From positions 29,392,802 through 29,456,801 of the forward strand of contig NC_063258.1 of assembly GCF_019578655.1 (NCBI RefSeq): 64,000 bases of DNA, read 5' to 3'. Position numbers and translations under genes: made by a program. The stretch's first letter is position 1; the number at the start of each line of letters is the position of its first letter. Source of the DNA: Ricinus communis. Its lineage: Eukaryota; Streptophyta; Magnoliopsida; Malpighiales; Euphorbiaceae. Positions 36,101 through 48,120 of the stretch are shown piece by piece. Under the pieces are notes generated by a model. It did not search any database. It was given only the letters and a program-made list of their open reading frames with translations, and was not told the DNA's origin.

Positions 36101-36477
36101 CCATTAATATATCTAGCATTTGTCATGCTAATACTACCGCTGCTAGTATTATCTTCCAATCGAGTCTCAAATTCACGTACCAATTGATGGTGCGGAGAAA
36201 CAAATGTATGAGCCCTCTGATCATTCAATGGTTTTTGAGAACCAGAGCAGCTTCTTATCCTAAAATCAAAAGTACCGCTACTACTATTGCTGCTGCTGCT
36301 ACCACCATTGTTAAAAGAAATAGTTTTGATCCCAAAAAAAGGGATAATTGATGAAGAATAAGTAATGGGTTGTGGCAGATTATGGAAACCCTTGCAGAAA
36401 GAATCATTACGGGTTATAAGAGCCATGATCAAAGCTTTGTGGCGATTAAAAAGGAAGGTGCTTTGCCTCTTTAACAT
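33187..36477 (-). CDS. HAD-superfamily hydrolase, 5'(3')-deoxyribonucleotidase (NT5C)-like
   Basis: Six exons by eye (36477-36012, 35691-35594, 34886-34862, 34044-33924, 33834-33700, 33388-33187) give 1047 bp and 348 residues. The N-terminal ~140 residues are Ser/Asn-rich and basic, start MLKRQSTFLF, and look like an organelle transit peptide; a second Met (MALITRNDS) is an alternative start. The HAD core begins VAVDVDEVLGNF near residue 149, with the two nucleophile/acid Asp residues at about 152 and 154. A VVTSRQN segment fits motif II, and ATVLIDDNPRYAIE fits the acidic motif III/IV. NT5C-type enzymes dephosphorylate nucleoside monophosphates, but the true substrate of this plant group is not evident. 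Exon 3 is only 25 bp. Intron 2 contains a degenerate copy of part of exon 1. Confidence 0.85.
35265..35390 (-). pseudogene. Exon-1 fragment duplicated inside intron 2 of the HAD gene
   Basis: About 110 bp matches exon 1 at about 36131-36235. Shared blocks include TCTTCCAATCGAGTCTCAAA, then ACAAATGTATGA and ATCATTCAATGG, in the same orientation and order. It covers the part of exon 1 encoding FVSPHHQLVREFETRLED. Several substitutions separate the copies. No splice sites flank it, so it is probably removed with the intron. Confidence 0.8.
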
Positions 36478-37884
36478 AACTAATAGCTCTCTCTCTTTCT
36501 CATTACACCATCAATGCAAAAACAAAAACAAAGACGGACCCAACTAAAAGATGGTAATTTATCTAAATCTCCAAATAATTAAATACAAAAGAAGCTACTA
36601 AAAATCAACCCTAAATCAAGATAAAAATCCCGATTGATGGTAAAGAACAATAAATTAATTGCATTAAAGAAAAGAATGAGAGACGAAAATGGTCAAAAGA
36701 AAACACTAGAATAAACGTAGGAAATCTCGAATATCCCTCTGCTACCGTCTGTGTAGCTACAAAAGAATCAGTGTTTATCAATGTTGACAAAAAAATCTTT
36801 AAAAGAAATTGAAAAAACCCTAAAAGTATTAGAAATTATATTAAAATTTTTTAATTGAAATTGGATTTGATCAGTGGACAAGAATAGTTAAAACAGAATA
36901 ATGACAAGAATAACAATAATAAGGGAGGTGGGTGGCTGTGGTTTGAGGATACTGAATGACTAGTTTTGGCTTCCCTATGGGAAAAAGGGCAAAAGAAAAG
37001 CAAGAGTATATAAAATATTAAGATGTGATTTACGAGAAACGAATGAATGGTTAAGGCGGGTAATCTGCCTCCTTTTCCTCTCCTGTTCTAAATCTTAATT
37101 ATACTAATTAAGAGGAATTAGGCAGCAAATCCTAGTCTTCTGTCCTTTCTTTCTTTTCTTTTGTTAGGGCCTCTCTATGTATAACTCTTACCACAGAAGG
37201 TGGAGCAAAGCATCAGAGAATCTTTTATATATAACTTTTTGGTTTTTAAAGCTTTCTTTTGTTCTCTTTTATTTTCCTGTTTTCTTTCTTTTCCCTCCTA
37301 AATTCACTCTGATGATTTAGGGAAATGATTATAATCATTGAGAAGCTATTAATATACCTACTCAGTATTCACTCACTCACTCACTCACGCACGCACTCAC
37401 TCACCCACCCACACACACTTTTGACATTTCTTTTATAATTTTTCAAAATGTTGCTAAAATTTGCTAATTTTTAATTTATCCTTTAATCAAATACCATACA
37501 TGCGTTAAAATATTCTTTAATGATTTAATAAATTAGTTAAAGATTTATAAGCTGCATACAGTATACTTTAAACAAAAATATTTATTTCTAGAAGCGATTT
37601 AAGCTTAAAACAAATACAATTTTAACCAACAAAATAGATATATTATGCCAATTGTATATGCCTATATAAAAAGGACAACAAAGTTGATAAATTTAATATA
37701 GATTTTTATATTTGAGATTAATTAATTATTTGATATAAATAATAAATTGAACGACCCTCAAAACCGGTAGTATTATTTGATGAAAAGAGGTTTCAAAGTA
37801 AGTTTTAAGATGATGGATCAAATTCAATAATAGGTTACTCTCACTTGTAAATGTAGTTTCATTCTAGGCTTAGTTGAAAAAAAA
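36478..37884. other. Spacer between the HAD gene and the LINE
   Basis: Upstream region of the HAD gene: pyrimidine-rich leader-like sequence near the start codon, then AT-rich DNA. It contains an ACTC/CACC microsatellite (37369-37418). No other gene was recognised. Confidence 0.5.
37369..37418. repeat. (ACTC)n-type compound microsatellite
   Basis: About 50 bp of ACTC repeats grading into ACGC, ACCC and finally AC units. Confidence 0.85.
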
Positions 37885-40141
37885 GGTCATTTTTGGAACC
37901 AAAATTGTTTTGGCAATATTTTCAGAGGAAGAGGTGGTTATGGGCTTTGTTTGCTGGGGTGCAAAGAATTTTAAAAACTAATCCTAGGTCTAGAATTAGA
38001 TTTTTGGAATCCTAGTTGAAAAAGGATTTAGATTTGGTGCTTAAGCAGGAGGAAATCCTTTGATATCAGAAATCTCGGGAAGAATGGTTACACTTAGGGG
38101 ACAAGAATACGAAGTTCTTCCCCCTGTCCACCAATATCAAGCGCAATAAAAGTCATATTAAAGGTCTGAAAGATGCTAATGGTGACTGGGTTTGGGACCA
38201 GCAACTGCTTGAGCAGATGCTTCAATTGTTCTATGGTGATTTGTATAATGCTGATAACGGAAATGGGGATGCGAGTAGTCAGATGCCTATGGGTTTCTTT
38301 CCTGCTCTAAGGTAAGACCAGAATGAAATGCTCAACCTGGAGTTTTCAAAGGATAAAGTTTGGGTTGCCGTATTTAATATGGGTCCTTGGAAGGCTCCGG
38401 GACCGGATGGTTTTCAAGCTAGCTTTTATCAGAGAATGTGGTTTATGGCTGAGGATGGTGTTCGCAATATTGTTTTGCAATTTTTAAATTCGGGACAACC
38501 GCTAGAACGTGTGAATGAGACTTTAATTGTGTTAATTCCTAAAGTTACAGAGACAGAGTATGTGAAGCAGATGCGTCCAATTAGTTTATGTAATGTCTTG
38601 TACAAGATAATTACAAAACTAATGGTGAATAGGCTTAAAAGTATTTTGCCTGATATTATAGCTCCTATGCAGTGTAGTTTTGTTCCTCAACGACAAATAA
38701 TTGACAATATTATAATTTTTCAAGAAGTCATTCATCATATGCACCGGCGGAGGAGTGGAGATGGTTACATGGCAATTAAGATAGACTTGGAGAAAGCATA
38801 TGATAGATTGTCTTGGGGGTTCATTCGTGAAACTCTTGTTAATATGGGGCTAAATGATTCTTTAGTAAGGAACATTATGGCTTATGTTTCGTCTAGGACT
38901 ATGTCTGTTCTTTGGAATGGTTCCCCTCTACCTTGCGTTAAGTCGTCACGAAGAGTCCGGCAAGGAGAACCGATGTCTCCCTACCTTTTTATACTGTGTA
39001 TTGAACGTCTCTGTCAAATGATTCAGCATTTGTCCTAAGCTGGTGTGTGGCACCTTATTAAAGTGTCTCAAAGAGGGCCTGCTCTTACACACCTCTTTTT
39101 CACAGACGACATGGTTCTTTACGCTGAAGCTTCAGTTTCTCAACTATAAATAGTTTTAAATTGTCTTAATTTATTTTGTAAAGCTTCGGGGCAACAGATT
39201 AATTTCTCTAAATCTAGCTTGTTTGTATCAGCTAATGTGTAGTGAGTTATCTGTTATTTCAGTTATCCCATTGGTATCAGATTTGGGAAGATATTTAGGT
39301 GTTCAGTCTATTCATGGCAGATTATCGAAGAACTCCTTCAGGTGCATGCTTGAGCGAATCTCTGCTAAGCTTATTGGACGGAGAGCTAAAAGCTTGTCAT
39401 TTATAGGAAGAGCGATACTTGTTCAATCTGTTATCTCAACCATTCTTATTATACCATGCAATCAGTTTCTATCTTTGTGTTAGTTTGTAAGGAAATAGAG
39501 CGGATGATGCGTCAGTTCTTGTGGGGGTATGGTGACGGTGGTCCTTTGAGGCCGAGTTTAATTAATTGGGAGAGAATTACGGCTCCAAAGGAGTATGGAG
39601 GTCTGGGAATTAGGAATATGCAATAAGCCAATTTAGCTTTCATTGTAAAATTGGGTTGGAGATTAGTTAATGAACCTTACATTTCGACTTCAGTTCTTAC
39701 CAGTAAATATATGCGTGGGGGGATTTCCATTCAGAAGTTTATTTATAGACCCAACGCTTCTAAGGCTTGGCAAGGTATGGTTAAAGCGTCATCTGTGCTC
39801 AAGCAAGGGGCTACGGTTAGAGTCGAAAATGGAAAGAATACCCTTTTTTGGCTGGATGTGTGGATTGTTGCATACTCTCTCATGTTGGTTGCTACTAAAG
39901 GGTTAAGTTTGATTGAGTAATTTCGTAAAGTAGAAGATTACTGGATTCAAAGGCAGGGGTGGAATTGGTCGCAGCTTAGGACACATCTTCCTCTAGATAT
40001 CTTGTCATGTTTAGCAGTATTCTATGTGCGAACTGATGATACAACAGTTGATCGTGTTTGCTGGGGTCTATCTCCTAATAGGAACTTCTCTGCCAAGACA
40101 GCTTATGAGAAATATATGTCCAAGGAGTTATAAGGACCCTA
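37885..40141 (+). mobile_element. LINE (L1-type) retrotransposon, 5'-truncated, left part: reverse transcriptase
   Basis: Decayed ORF2 of a plant L1-like element. Coding similarity starts abruptly near 37895 with no ORF1 or endonuclease domain. A segment WLHLGDKNTKFF (about 38090) precedes the RT domain (38328-39038), which contains GPWKAPGPDGFQASFYQ, RPISLCNVLYKIITK, DLEKAYDRLSWGF and RQGEPMSPYLFILC. After a stop at 39036 the frame continues to FFTDDMVLYAEAS, where the usual ADD is TDD. Several stops and shifts show that it is dead. The frame continues across the inserted copia element into the RNase H part at 45185. No poly(A) tail or target duplication was identified for the LINE itself. 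Confidence 0.9.
40137..40141. repeat. Target-site duplication CCCTA, left copy
   Basis: The five bases CCCTA immediately precede the 5' LTR (TGTTGAAG...) and are repeated at 45180-45184 right after the 3' LTR. Confidence 0.93.
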
Positions 40142-40464
40142 TGTTGAAGAACAAAAGCAAAGTCCAACAGTACATAACCAACAGTTATGGACTAGCAGTC
40201 AAGGCCTCAGGACTAGTCAACATCATTGGCCAGGAAAACTGAGATTAGGAGCAACCTTTCTTCCCTAAGAAAGAAAGGTTGCTTCTACCAACCTCAGAAT
40301 AGGAAGAAGAACATTGACATAGAGCTTAGGGACTAATATCATAGCAATAAGACCGTTAAAACTCAGTATGTATATATTATGGTCATACACACACTTGTAA
40401 TCTCAAAATTCTTATTTTATAATTCATCACATATTAAATCAACAACAATTTTATATATTTCATA
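40142..40464 (+). repeat. Copia 5' LTR
   Basis: 323 bp, starts TGTTG. The expected terminal CA has become TA. A TATATATTATGG tract near 40373 could serve as TATA box. Directly followed by the tRNA-Met primer site. Confidence 0.93.
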
Positions 40465-40476
40465 TGGTATCAGAGC
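40465..40476 (+). promoter_or_regulatory. Primer-binding site for initiator tRNA-Met
   Basis: TGGTATCAGAGC is the standard plant copia primer site and abuts the 5' LTR. Confidence 0.95.
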
Positions 40477-40526
40477 AGGATTGATCCTGTCATCATCTAC
40501 CTAACCAAACAATCAATTTTTTCATC

Positions 40527-43500
40527 ATGTCTTACAATGATCTTACCAAACTCACCAACATTATGTTAAAAGGCAATCAGAACTACTTCGAATGGTCGAG
40601 GGCAGTCTATATCGGCCTTAGTGGAAAGAAAAAACTAGAGTTCATCATAGGAACCCGAAGCAAACCACAAATAAACCACCCTAATCAACCATCAAAGGAG
40701 AAACTTGAGGCAATCGAAGAATGGCAGACAACTGATCATATGGTCATGTCTCTCCTTACCAACACGATTGAGCCTCAGATTGCCAGGTTATGCATGTTAC
40801 TGGCATCATCACAGGCGATATGGGAAAAATGAGTAGTTATATGGACAGGAGCAGAACTATGCTCATATTTTCAATCTAAAACAAGAGCTAGCACAGATAA
40901 GACAGGAAACTCGGTCCAGCGCGAGTTACACGACCGAAGTATTGACTCTGTGGGAGGAGCTTCAGAGCTACCGCCTACCCACAACGGACCTAGAAGAAGC
41001 GAGGTAGAGAGTGGAGCAGGATTTAGTCTTTACTTACCCGTCGATTCGAGCTACGAGGCGCTTAGGTCACAGATTTTGTTATCCAGTGACCTCCCCAGGC
41101 TCGACGCGGTCATAGCTCTTGTCCAACAAGAGGAGACCAGACGTGTGACCATGGGAACGATGAGCAACCACAATACCACCGATAATAGAGCCTTCGCCTC
41201 GCACCTCTTGCACTCGCGAGAGTCGGCCCAAGTGAGGTGAGCGCCTGCCAGCGTCGAGAGGTGCGACCATTGCAAGAAGCAAAGGCACTCTCACGAGCGC
41301 TACTGGCATCTCCACCCTCACCTTCTGCCGACTCTCAACAGAGTCGAACGAGGGAGAAGCGAGGGGAGGCGAGAGAGGGACGAAAGGAAGAGATTCGGCG
41401 GCTTGGACGTGTCTAACGCATATAACCCTAGTGGTTATAATGCATGGTGTGAGTCGGGTAGGGATATGAGTAACGGGTCAGATGTGTTTAATTCGACTCG
41501 ACCCGACTCCAATATCCTAACCCGACCTGACATCACCAACCCGACCCGGCCCATGCGGAGCGACCTGACCTGACCCGACTCAAGCAACCCGACCCGGTTT
41601 AACTCTATTAATTGGACTGACCCGAATCCAACAGAGAAATCATAAATCTCCCAGCTTATATCTCAACTTCAGTCCATTATTTAGCCTTAGCCAACTCGTG
41701 GGTCAGGTTTGGTATCACAACCTCTTGTAAATTCTTTCAATAACTCATCCAATTGGATAATTGATTTCGGGGCCACGAATCACATGACGTGGGACATCAC
41801 CAAATTATATAATTTTATGACCACTCCTTCCAATCATGTGATATTGCCAATGGGCATCAAGCTAACATCTCTAGTTTTGGCTCATTAAAATTACTACATA
41901 CTGATATTCACAATGTTCTTCACTTACCGGATTTTCAATCCAATCTTTTATCTGTTAGTAAGATTACTAGCACTTTAAATTGCAGTGTTATTTTCTCACC
42001 ATCTGCAGTCTTGTTTCAGGATCGAATCACAGGGAAGACGATTGGTGAAGGCCGCCTTGAGAATGGCCTCTATTACCTCATTAACTCTCCAACCTAGTGT
42101 CTAGTATCAACCAATCCTATCCGCCAAGACATTTTGCTACACCGGCGGTTTAGGCATCCGTCCGATGGAGTCCTAAACCAGCTTTTTTTGTCTCAATATG
42201 AACACTCATTATTGTGAAATTTGAAAACTTGCTAAACATACTATATTGCCTTTTCCTGTATCTTCTACCACATCAGAAAATATGTTTGATTTAATTTATT
42301 TCGACATTTGGAGACCTGCCCCCATTCTTTCTTACAATCACTTTCGTTATTTTGTCACGTTTATTGATGACTACTCTCGCACCACTTGGGTCTACTTATT
42401 AAAAAGCAAAAATGAAATTTTTTCTTGCTTCCAAATTTTTTTCATTTTATTCAAAATCAGTATAATGCCAAAATTAAAAGTTTTCGGTTAGATAATGGCA
42501 CTGAATACATAAAAAAAATTTCGAATTTTTCTCCTCCATGGGAATTTTACATCAAACTACATGCATTTATACTCCCGAACAAAATAAGGTTTCTGAACGG
42601 AAAAATTGTCATCTTCTTGAAGTCACTAGATCCATTCTTTTTCAAAATAATGTCCCTCATATGTTTTGGTCGAATGCCCTCCTGACTGCTGCTTACCTCA
42701 TCAATTGCCTACCTAGCCCCAGGTTGAGAAATCTTAGTCCTCTAGAAATTCTCAAGTGTAGGAAAACAGAATTAAGACACATTCGAGTCTTTGGGTGCAC
42801 GGCCTTTGTCCATGTTAGACGCTCTCATAAACTTGACCAGAGTTCTGTGAAAACAGTATTCCTAGGGTACTCCTCTGAAAAAAGGGATATAAATGTTACG
42901 ACCCTTCCACGCATAAGACTTATCTTTCTAGGGATGTGTCATTTGATGAATGTACCCCTTATTTCACGAATGACTCTCAATCCACTCATGGATCCTCTAC
43001 TTTGTTATTTCCAGATAACCTTTCCTTTTTTGACAGTTCAGCATCGGACATGGAGCCGCTTCCTAAGGCGCTTCCCGAAACTACCCCTTCAGGGGAAGCC
43101 AATATCATTCTTAAGGCAACTTCTTCAGGGGGAGACGATGAGTCACAGATTGAAGCAATTGCCATGCGAAGATCATCCCGGCTTACCTGGCCTCCTGTTA
43201 GACTGAGGGACTATGTGTCCCACTAAGTGTCGTATCCCATCCAACATTTTATTAGTTATCACACTGTATCTAATCCATATAAGACCTATCTAAGTAATCT
43301 CGCCACTCACATTGAGCCCTCTTCCTTCTATGAAGCTAACACCAACCCTAACTGGTACAAGGCTGTGAAGGAAGAGCTTCAGGCTCTTGAGAAAAATGCC
43401 ACCTGGGAATTAGTATCTCTTCCGCAAAATAAAAAATATGTTGGGTGTAAATGGGTGTACAAAATTAAATATAAGCATGATGGAACGATTAAGCGATATA

Positions 43501-44850
43501 AGGCTAGACTAGTAGCAAAAGGGTTCATTCAAACATATGGGGTGGACTATCAGAAAACCTTTGCTCCAGTAGCAAAAATGAGCACCGTTCACATTTTATT
43601 ATCTGTTGCTGTTAACTCAGGATGGAGCTTATTTCAAATGGATGTTAAGAATACATTTCTTCAGCGGACCCTTGAAGAAGAAGTCTACATGACCCTGCCT
43701 CCAGGTTACAAGCCTACAACTGATCAATCCCTGGTATGTAAGCTAAAAAGGGCCATCAATGGATTAAAACAGTCCCTAAAAGCATGGTATGCCAAGCTAA
43801 GCTACTTTCTCTTAAGAATTAATTTTGTTAAATGTGCTTCCAATTCCTCTATATTTGTCAAACACAATCACACATGCACCGTCATTGTCCTTGTATACGT
43901 TAATGACATCATCATAACAGGTAACAATAATAAATAAATTGAAGAAATCAAACAAAAACTAAAAAAGGAATTTGATATTAAAGATCTCAGTGAGCTATCT
44001 TACTTCCTTGGAATAGAAATAGCCAATTCTCATAAAGGTCTATCTCTATCCCAAAGAAAGTATGTTCTTGACCTTTTAAAGGAGACGAGAAAAATAGGGG
44101 ATAAACCTATAGATACACCAACGAAGACTAAAACCAAACTTAACCTAGAAGATGGCGATCCTTTAGATAATATAGGGCACTATCAGCACTTAATAGGAAA
44201 ACTAATTTACCTCACTATCACCATACCAGATATCACCTATGCAGTAAGCATGATAAGTCAGTTTATGCATGCCCCCCGCACTAGTCATTTGGATGCTATC
44301 GATAGGATTCTTAGGTATCTCAAGGGCACCCCTGGTCAAGGTATTTTAATGAAAAATAATAATGCAAATGATATAGTTGGTTTTTCTGATGCAGATTGGG
44401 CTGGAAGCTGTGACAGAAAATCAACTTCTGGATTCTGTATCTTTGTAGGAGGCAACCTACTAAAGTGGAAGAGCAAGAAACAAACCGTAATTGCAAGATC
44501 CAGCGCAAAAGCAGAATACAGAGCAATGGCATCTACGGCCAATGAGCTAATATGGATCAAACAAGTACTCGCAGACATGGGAATTGAATGCAAAGGACCA
44601 ATGAAAATGCACTGTGATAATTAAGCAGCAAGACACATTGCTTCAAACCCAGTTTTTCATGAACGTACCAAGCACATTGAAGTAGACTGCCACTTCATAA
44701 GGGAAAAAGTCCAATTTGGCGAAATCGAAACTCCATTCATCAGAAGCCATGAACAGCTAATAGACGTTCTCACAAAGGCCCTAAATAAAACTCATCATCA
44801 ACATCTTCTTAGTAAGATGGGATCGATCAACCTATTCGAACCCAACTTGA
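40527..44850 (+). pseudogene. Copia gag-pol, inactivated
   Basis: Gag begins at 40527 (MSYNDLTKLTNIMLKGNQNY, UBN2/Retrotran_gag type) and breaks at 40832. A zinc knuckle near 41258 has C-x2-C-x4-H but Tyr in place of the last Cys. The protease motif near 41763 is DFGA instead of DSGA. Integrase spans about 42100-42750 (YFDIW, RLDNGTEY, QNKVSERKN). RT spans 43350-43930, with YVND where active elements have YVDD. RNase H spans about 44380-44700 (FSDADWAGSCDRKSTSG) with a TAA at the usual CDNQAA site. The frame is broken many times. A CCCGACC-rich low-complexity block lies between gag and protease. Confidence 0.92.
41455..41635. repeat. CCCGAC-rich degenerate repeat inside the copia internal region
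   Basis: The sequence repeats GACCCGAC/CCCGACCC/GACCTGACC variants about ten times within 180 bp, with GC content far above the surroundings. It lies between the broken zinc knuckle and the protease, where copia elements normally have ordinary coding sequence. Confidence 0.7.
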
Positions 44851-44857
44851 GGGGGAG

Positions 44858-45179
44858 TGTTGAAGAACAAAAGCAAAGTCCAACAGTACGTAACCAACAG
44901 TTATGGACCAGCAGTCAAAGCCTTAGGACTAGTCAACATCATTGGTGAGAAAAACTGAGATTAGGAGCAACCTTTCTTCCCTAAGGAAGAAAGGTCACTT
45001 CTACCAACCTCAGAATAGGAAGAAGAACATTGACATAGAGCTTAGGGACTAATAGCATAGCAATAAGACCGTTAAAACTCAATATGTATATATTATAGTC
45101 ATACATACACTTGTAATCTTAGAATTCTTATTTTGTAATTCATCACAATTAAATCAACAACAATTTCATATATTTCACA
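44858..45179 (+). repeat. Copia 3' LTR
   Basis: 322 bp, TGTTGAAG...TTTCACA, following the purine tract TTGAGGGGGAG. Same order and orientation as the 5' LTR with about 19 substitutions, nearly all transitions. Confidence 0.93.
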
Positions 45180-45184
45180 CCCTA
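45180..45184. repeat. Target-site duplication CCCTA, right copy
   Basis: CCCTA directly after the 3' LTR, identical to 40137-40141. Confidence 0.93.
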
Positions 45185-46209
45185 TCCGGAAAAAAAAATT
45201 GCAAGGTTAATGTGCGTCAAAGGGTTCGGTCATTCTCATGGATGGTCTATCATGGGAGTATTATGTGTAATGTTCAGCGAGCTAGGCGTGGTTTTACTAG
45301 TCATTCTCGTTGTGGCTTTTATGGAGATGAGGAATCTGTAATACATGCTTTAAGGGATTGTGGTTTGGCTAAACAGGTTTGGGAGCATTTACTGTCTTTT
45401 AATGCTTTTGTGTCTCAGTCGAATCTTTCTGTTGATGATTGGGTTCGATTTAATTTGAATCCAAGGAGTAAATTTGATGGCTTTGAGTGGAATGTTGTGT
45501 TTGCATGGTCTCAGTGGTGGATTTGGAAATGGAGGTGTGCTTTTATTTTTCGGGATGAATCTTTAATAGTAGATAGAAAGCTGAGTTGGGTTCTTCTTAT
45601 CTTAGGGATGTCAAGGCAGCGTTTCTAATTCACAGTAAAGTTGCAATCCCTAGTGCTGCCAAAGAACTCAGACATGTGAGTTGGATTCCTCCTGGGGAGG
45701 GGTGGTTTAAACTTAACGCTGATGGTTGTTGTAAGCAAGTTCGAAGGATAGCAGGAGGGGGAGGAATTATTCGGGATAGTATAGGAAGTTAGAAGGCTGG
45801 GTTTGTTATTAATATTGGCTCTTGTGATGCAGTGGGAGCTGAGCTATGGGCGGTATTACAAGGTCTAATTCTGGCCTGGAATAATGGTTTTCATAAGTTA
45901 TTGGTTGAAGTTGACTCAGCTATTGTGGCTGACTGGCTTAGTTCGAAGAACAAATGTAATGGTATTCACTCAAACATGGTGCTTGCCTGTTTGGATATCT
46001 TGAAAAGAGACTGGTCGGCTAGTATTGGTCATATTTATAGAGAGGCAAATCAGGTCGCCGACTGTCTAGCTAATTTGGCGTTGTCCTACCCTGTTGGTAT
46101 TCATGAGCTGCCTATGGTCCCTTACGAGGTGAAAACATTGGTTAATGAAGATTGCATTGGTGTGGGATGGCCTAGGGTCACTGCTGCTGTTCTTCTTCCC
46201 TTTCTTTAG
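45185..46209 (+). mobile_element. LINE right part: zinc-binding region and RNase H
   Basis: Continues the LINE ORF2 after the copia insertion. The zf-RVT-like region contains RVRSFSWMVYHGSIMCNVQRA and ESVIHALRDCGLAKQVWEHL. The plant-type RNase H domain follows at about 45710-46150 and keeps the four acidic landmarks in LNADGCCK, AELWAVLQGL, VEVDSAIV and NQVADCLAN. One TAG at about 45790 and a frame change near 45620 interrupt it. The element's 3' UTR probably runs to about 46380, but I found no clear tail. Confidence 0.88.
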
Positions 46210-47269
46210 TAAAATAACATCCTTTTGAATCCTTGGATCATGTAGCTACATAGTTCGAGGTCCATCTTAAAATTTGCAAGGAGAAGAAGCGTGAGCTTTG
46301 GTGGAAAAGGAGGAACCTAATCTCAATGATTTGAATTTTGTACATGATAGATAATAGAGAAAATTTCACTATATAGGTTTTTTTTTTTAATTTTTTTTCT
46401 TTTTCACGATAGTGTTTTCTTTATATGTTTTTTTATGATATTTTTTATTTTCTTTTTATGAATTGCCGTACTAACATGTTCTAATTTTTCTAATAAAGCT
46501 TCAAATAATAAAAAAGTGAATATAAATATATTAATAAAAAAATTGATAATTAATTATTAAAATTTCTTTAATTAGAAAAAAAAATTATTGAAGAAAGTTA
46601 ATTTGCAAGATCCATTTAAATGATCCTTATCGAATTCAAAAAGTTTCAGTTTAACCAATTAAATTTCATCAATATATTTTTAAAAAAATCAATAATAGCT
46701 ATAACAATAGCTTTATGATTAAATAATTAAAATAATTATTTGATAGAAATTAAATATCAATTGAAGAGAAGCAGAAGAGATAGTTGAATAAAATTGAAAT
46801 ATATTAAAAAGAAAGAATAAGAAATTAAGTTGCTAGTAATTGGTGGTGCGTGGCAAAAAGAAACTGAGAATATTTTTTTTTTTTTGCATACATGCATGCT
46901 ATGTTTGATAATTTTTAAGTAAAAAACAAATGGTGAAATGAGTTATCTTTCAAGCTAAAATGGAAAATGAATCTTTATTTTTTAAAAAGAAAGTGAAATA
47001 GAGGTATGATTGGATAAGAGAAACGAAAAAATAAACAAGAAGGAATTAAGAAAATAGATAATAGTAAGGGATAAAAACAATAGGAAATTTTTTTTATTTT
47101 TACATGCATGCCATGTATGGCATTCTTTTAAGTGTTTTAGTGTGATATTTTGCATGCATGTCATATATTCTTTTATTATATCATTTGCATTAGATGATTG
47201 AATAATTTGATGTGTCATATATCATATTGCAATGCCATAATACATTTTATGTTTGGTTTTCTTTTTTTG

Positions 47270-47600
47270 CTATAAATTAATATTTTTATTTCAGAATATA
47301 CAGATTTTGATTTATTTTTTATACTATAATTTACCTTTAAGTATGTTATTTTTTGGTTTATTTTCGCAATAAATTATCATTTTTGGTTTATTTTCTATCA
47401 TGCTATGATTTACCGTCCAATATATTATTTTTGATTTATGTTTTTTTTTTGTTTTTTACGAAAAATCAATATTTTTATTTATTTTTATTTTTGTTATAAT
47501 TTACCTTCAATTATGTTATTTTTTGGTTTAATTTTTTTTTTCTGTCATGTTAGATATGTCTTTTTATTATATTGATTTTTGGTTTAATTTTAGTTTTTTC
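47270..47600. repeat. Degenerate AT-rich tandem repeat
   Basis: A motif of the form AT-ATTTACC-TCAA-TAT-TTATTTTTTG-TTTA recurs near 47326, 47405 and 47495, separated by T-rich filler with GGTTTATTTT repeats. Copies are imperfect, giving a unit of about 80-90 bp. No coding potential. Confidence 0.5.
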
Positions 47601-48120
47601 TCTTGTATAACAAACCAACATTGAATCTGATTTTGCTTTTTACCTTTTTTCTTTTCAGATTTGATCTTCTGAAATAAACTCAGATTGATTAATCATTTTT
47701 GAAATTCTTGTAAATATGTCGATTTCATCAATATTGATTGAAAATCCGCCAAAATAAATAAAAATTTTAAAAAATAAAGCAACTTTGTAAGATTTATAAT
47801 TTTATTTTAAAATTTGAAGACTAACATTTTTTCTAACTTTTTAATATAATTATTGATTTTAACTTTAAAATCAATTATAAAAATAAATTTTCATCGATAT
47901 ATTTATTTTTTATTTGAACTAGTGGATTTGTATTTATTTATTTTTTATCTTTAGGTTATATGCTTCGTTTCAAAAAATCAGATATTTTTAATATTATTTT
48001 CAAAAAATTAAATAATTTTCTAATAAGTTTTGAGACACTTTTTTATTTATTTATTAATATGCACAATTTCTCGTATTTGTGAAATTTTCTCTAGAAAATA
48101 TAGGCCTCTTCAAGTACTAG

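Larger units (their letters stand above)
40142..45179 (+). mobile_element. Ty1/copia LTR retrotransposon inserted in the LINE
   Basis: A full-length element of about 5.0 kb. The LTRs are at 40142-40464 and 44858-45179, beginning TGTTGAAG and ending TTTCATA (left) or TTTCACA (right). The primer site TGGTATCAGAGC (40465-40476) is the complement of initiator tRNA-Met. The polypurine tract TTGAGGGGGAG lies just before the 3' LTR. Domain order gag, protease, integrase, RT, RNase H is that of copia. A perfect 5-bp duplication flanks it. By eye the LTRs differ by about 19 substitutions and one indel (about 6%), so it is not recent. Many stops and lost catalytic residues make it non-autonomous. Confidence 0.96.

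Noticed and set aside
37369..37418. ACTC repeats as a CRISPR-like or regulatory array
   Set aside because: A simple microsatellite with no unique spacers, in a plant nuclear genome.
40950..41321. GC-rich open frames on both strands that look like a separate gene
   Set aside because: They are the broken tail of the copia gag (ending in a damaged zinc knuckle) and its antisense, inside the element bounded by LTRs and target duplication.
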